A stretch of 6,842 nucleotides of DNA from Rhodospirillaceae bacterium (GTDB lineage: Bacteria; Pseudomonadota; Alphaproteobacteria; Puniceispirillales; Puniceispirillaceae). The stretch lies in assembly GCA_002731315.1 (NCBI GenBank), contig PCBG01000001.1, positions 24,383 to 31,224 of the forward strand. Direction: 5' to 3'. Below the pieces are notes generated by a model. The model searched no databases. It saw only the letters and a list, made by a program, of their open reading frames with translations, and was not told the origin of the DNA. The translations under genes and the position numbers were made by a program. This document shows positions 5,395 through 6,842 of this stretch, in pieces (the stretch's first letter is position 1; every line of letters begins with the position of its first letter).

Positions 5395-6180
5395 ATGCCG
5401 GAAGGCCATACCATTCATCGCGCTGCAATAGATCACCATAAAGTACTTGCTGGCTATAAATTAACAATCCAGTCACCGCAGGGTCGGTTTGCAGACGGAG
5501 CTCGACATTTATCGGGGAAGTTATGTACTGCCGTTGAGGCATTTGGTAAGCATCTCATTTATCGGTTTGAAACTGGCGACTCACTTCATATACACCTCGG
5601 TTTGTTTGGAAAGATTCGCAAACATAAATTGCCTCTCAAAGAACCAAGGGGGGCTGTTCGTGTTCGTTTGATAAGCGATTCTCACGCCATTGACATAAAC
5701 GGGCCATCAATTTGTGAGTTGTTGAATATAGAGGCGCTCATGAGGTTGATTGCACGGGTCGGCCCAGATGTCCTGCGTTCAGATGGCAATCCAGACCTAG
5801 CTTTTAAAAAAATAGAAAAAAGTAACTCATCCATTGGAAGTTTAATCATGAATCAGTCTGTTATGGCTGGTATCGGGAACATCTACAGGACAGAGATTTT
5901 GTGGCGCCAAGCAGTACACCCAGAGACGCTTGGTAAAAATATTGATAGGCAAACCTTCGACCGCATTTGGAATGACGCAAAGGCATTACTCACGCTAGGC
6001 GTAAAACACAACGCTATTATTACAAGTAGAGGCGCGGGTAGACCCAAAAGCAAATATCGGGAGGATTTCAATATTTTTGCGAAGGATTCCTGTCCGGATT
6101 GTAAAGGTGAAATAAGGCGCCTTGAAATAAACGGGCGTCGTGCATTTGTATGTGAGAATTGCCAGCCATCGCCGTTTTGA
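5395..6180 (+). CDS. nei: Fpg/Nei family DNA glycosylase (endonuclease VIII-like)
   Basis: A 261-residue base-excision repair enzyme. It begins MPEGHTIHRAA: after Met removal, Pro2 is the Schiff-base nucleophile and Glu3 the acid, so the ATG is certain. GGAGG at 5385-5389 precedes it by five bases. Lys52 in AFGKHLIYRF is the conserved catalytic lysine. The helix-two-turn-helix region runs about 130-185 and includes NQSVMAGIGNIYRTEILW. The C-terminal zinc finger has Cys233, Cys236, Cys253 and Cys256 (CPDC and CENCQ), with Arg249 on its hairpin. All expected residues are intact. PEGHTIHR points to the Nei branch, which removes oxidised pyrimidines, rather than Fpg (usually PELPEVE); exact lesion preference cannot be read. 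A possible 4-bp pairing, CTCC 5372-5375 with GGAG 5385-5388, could partly mask the ribosome site. The gene converges with znuA. Confidence 0.92.
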   Translation: MPEGHTIHRAAIDHHKVLAGYKLTIQSPQGRFADGARHLSGKLCTAVEAFGKHLIYRFETGDSLHIHLGLFGKIRKHKLPLKEPRGAVRVRLISDSHAIDINGPSICELLNIEALMRLIARVGPDVLRSDGNPDLAFKKIEKSNSSIGSLIMNQSVMAGIGNIYRTEILWRQAVHPETLGKNIDRQTFDRIWNDAKALLTLGVKHNAIITSRGAGRPKSKYREDFNIFAKDSCPDCKGEIRRLEINGRRAFVCENCQPSPF

Positions 6181-6203
6181 AATTTATAAATTTATGTTGT
6201 TTT

Positions 6204-6240
6204 AAAAACGGCCCCCAGTGACCAATACAAATTTGCTGGG
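6204..6240 (-). terminator. Second possible terminator hairpin for znuA
   Basis: Read on the minus strand, CCCAG (plus 6236-6240) pairs with CTGGG (plus 6214-6218), and the stem extends inward by a few G-T and A-T pairs. GGCCG and then TTTTT (plus 6204-6208) follow. The T run is displaced from the stem, so efficiency is doubtful. It would act as a back-up to the hairpin at 6250-6283. Confidence 0.3.
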
Positions 6241-6249
6241 AAAGGCAAA

Positions 6250-6283
6250 GGATGCGAGACGTTGATTACAAAATCTCGCATCC
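6250..6283 (-). terminator. Hairpin in the nei/znuA convergent gap, candidate znuA terminator
   Basis: GGATGCGAGA 6250-6259 and TCTCGCATCC 6274-6283 form a perfect 10-bp stem around a 14-base loop, 30 bases past the znuA stop. On the minus strand the stem is followed by TTTGCCTTTCC, a broken T-rich tract; on the plus strand no T's follow. It therefore suits znuA better than nei, although the large loop and broken tract keep this uncertain. Confidence 0.5.
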
Positions 6284-6312
6284 CAAGCTTATCTAACAGG
6301 ATTAAATTTATC

Positions 6313-6842
6313 CTACTTGAGCAGACAGTCCTTCAAAGACTTCGCCATATTCCGGATCAAGGTAAAGTATAGCTCAGGACCATCGTCAATCGACGCACCG
6401 AGAGGGTCAAGAACACCTGCTCCTGCGTTGGTGTTCTCAGTGATCGTCATCACCAACTTTGGCTCAAACTGCGGCTCGGAAAACACGCATGTCGCGTCAA
6501 GGTTTTTGACCTTTTCCCGAAGCTCGGCAACCCGTGCAGCTCCTGGTAGAACCTCGGGTGATACGGTTATAGAACCAACAGCCGAGACGCCAAAGCGGTT
6601 CTCAAAATATTGATACGCATCGTGGAAAACGACGAAGCCACGCCCTTTCACAGGCTCTAGATCAGCATCAATCTCAGCCACAAGATTATCGAGCCTCGAC
6701 ATCATAGTCTGAGCATTGGCCTCGTAAGCCGCCGCGTTCGCCGGATCAGCTTCAGTGAGAGCTTCTTCGATCTCATGAACTAGAGCCTTAGCGTTTATTG
6801 GATCCAGCCAAACATGTGGATTGGTCTCGTCATGGCCATCCT
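6313..6842 (-). CDS. znuA: Zinc ABC transporter periplasmic binding protein ZnuA, C-terminal part (5' end outside window)
   Basis: The minus-strand frame is open to the right edge, giving the last 175 residues; the Met at 6703-6705 is internal. ZnuA binds Zn(II) in the periplasm and delivers it to the ZnuBC permease. NPHVWLDP near residue 7 of the fragment gives the zinc-ligand His9. FVVFHDAYQYFENRFGV near 69 gives His73, another ligand. FSEPQF near 120 and the closing DPLGASIDDGPELYF block near 145 are typical of the family. Cys118 and Cys172 match the pair that forms the disulfide in E. coli ZnuA. The residues at the edge (DGHDETNP) look like the end of the acidic, histidine-rich loop. The signal peptide, first ligand and Zur-regulated promoter lie off-window. 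Confidence 0.93.
   Translation of the reverse strand, partial: DGHDETNPHVWLDPINAKALVHEIEEALTEADPANAAAYEANAQTMMSRLDNLVAEIDADLEPVKGRGFVVFHDAYQYFENRFGVSAVGSITVSPEVLPGAARVAELREKVKNLDATCVFSEPQFEPKLVMTITENTNAGAGVLDPLGASIDDGPELYFTLIRNMAKSLKDCLLK

Noticed and set aside
1930..6842. Second copy of the tRNA 3' end marking the far border of an island
   Set aside because: I looked for matches to the T-arm and acceptor sequence and found only short fragments such as TTCGAA near 2083, far too short for an attachment site.

Overview
The window looks like ordinary alphaproteobacterial chromosome that changes character at a tRNA gene. The alphaproteobacterial assignment is an inference from three things: the sarcosine oxidase alpha and gamma subunits overlapping in the usual order, the style of the ZnuA and CocE-type proteins, and a tRNA with an encoded CCA. 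No 16S rRNA or other decisive marker is present.

Layout. Bases 1-1642 hold the end of a heterotetrameric sarcosine oxidase operon on the + strand: the 3' part of soxA, then soxG, overlapping by 8 bases. A tRNA-Gly(GCC) lies at 1855-1929. The next 430 bases carry no intact gene. They hold a 12-bp imperfect inverted repeat, a short in-frame relic that reads like the first 30 residues of a tyrosine-recombinase (integrase), and two interleaved inverted repeats that could fold as a pseudoknot. A solitary 680-residue CocE/NonD (peptidase S15-like) alpha/beta hydrolase follows at 2360-4402 (+). Facing it is a GFA-family zinc protein at 4531-4995 (-), preceded by a short, possibly broken ORF. A 400-base divergent intergenic region comes next, with a strong hairpin and a promoter overlapped by operator-like repeats. 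Then come an Fpg/Nei-family DNA glycosylase at 5395-6180 (+) and, facing it, the 3' part of the zinc-uptake protein gene znuA at 6313-6842 (-), which runs off the right edge.

How it fits together. The sox genes demethylate sarcosine and pass the C1 unit to folate. The later genes form no obvious shared pathway: each looks like its own transcription unit, in convergent or divergent pairs. By eye the sox part is near 60% G+C, while the hydrolase, GFA and glycosylase genes are near 45%. The composition step lies at the tRNA and is accompanied by the integrase-like relic. The simplest reading is an old, decayed integration event at tRNA-Gly, with the lower-G+C genes as possible cargo. No second copy of the tRNA 3' end was found inside the window, so the far border, if there is one, must lie outside.

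I did not find a convincing new multi-gene system. The items most worth checking are the integrase relic beside the tRNA, the paired operator-like sites at the glycosylase promoter, and the structured elements in the two gene-free stretches.
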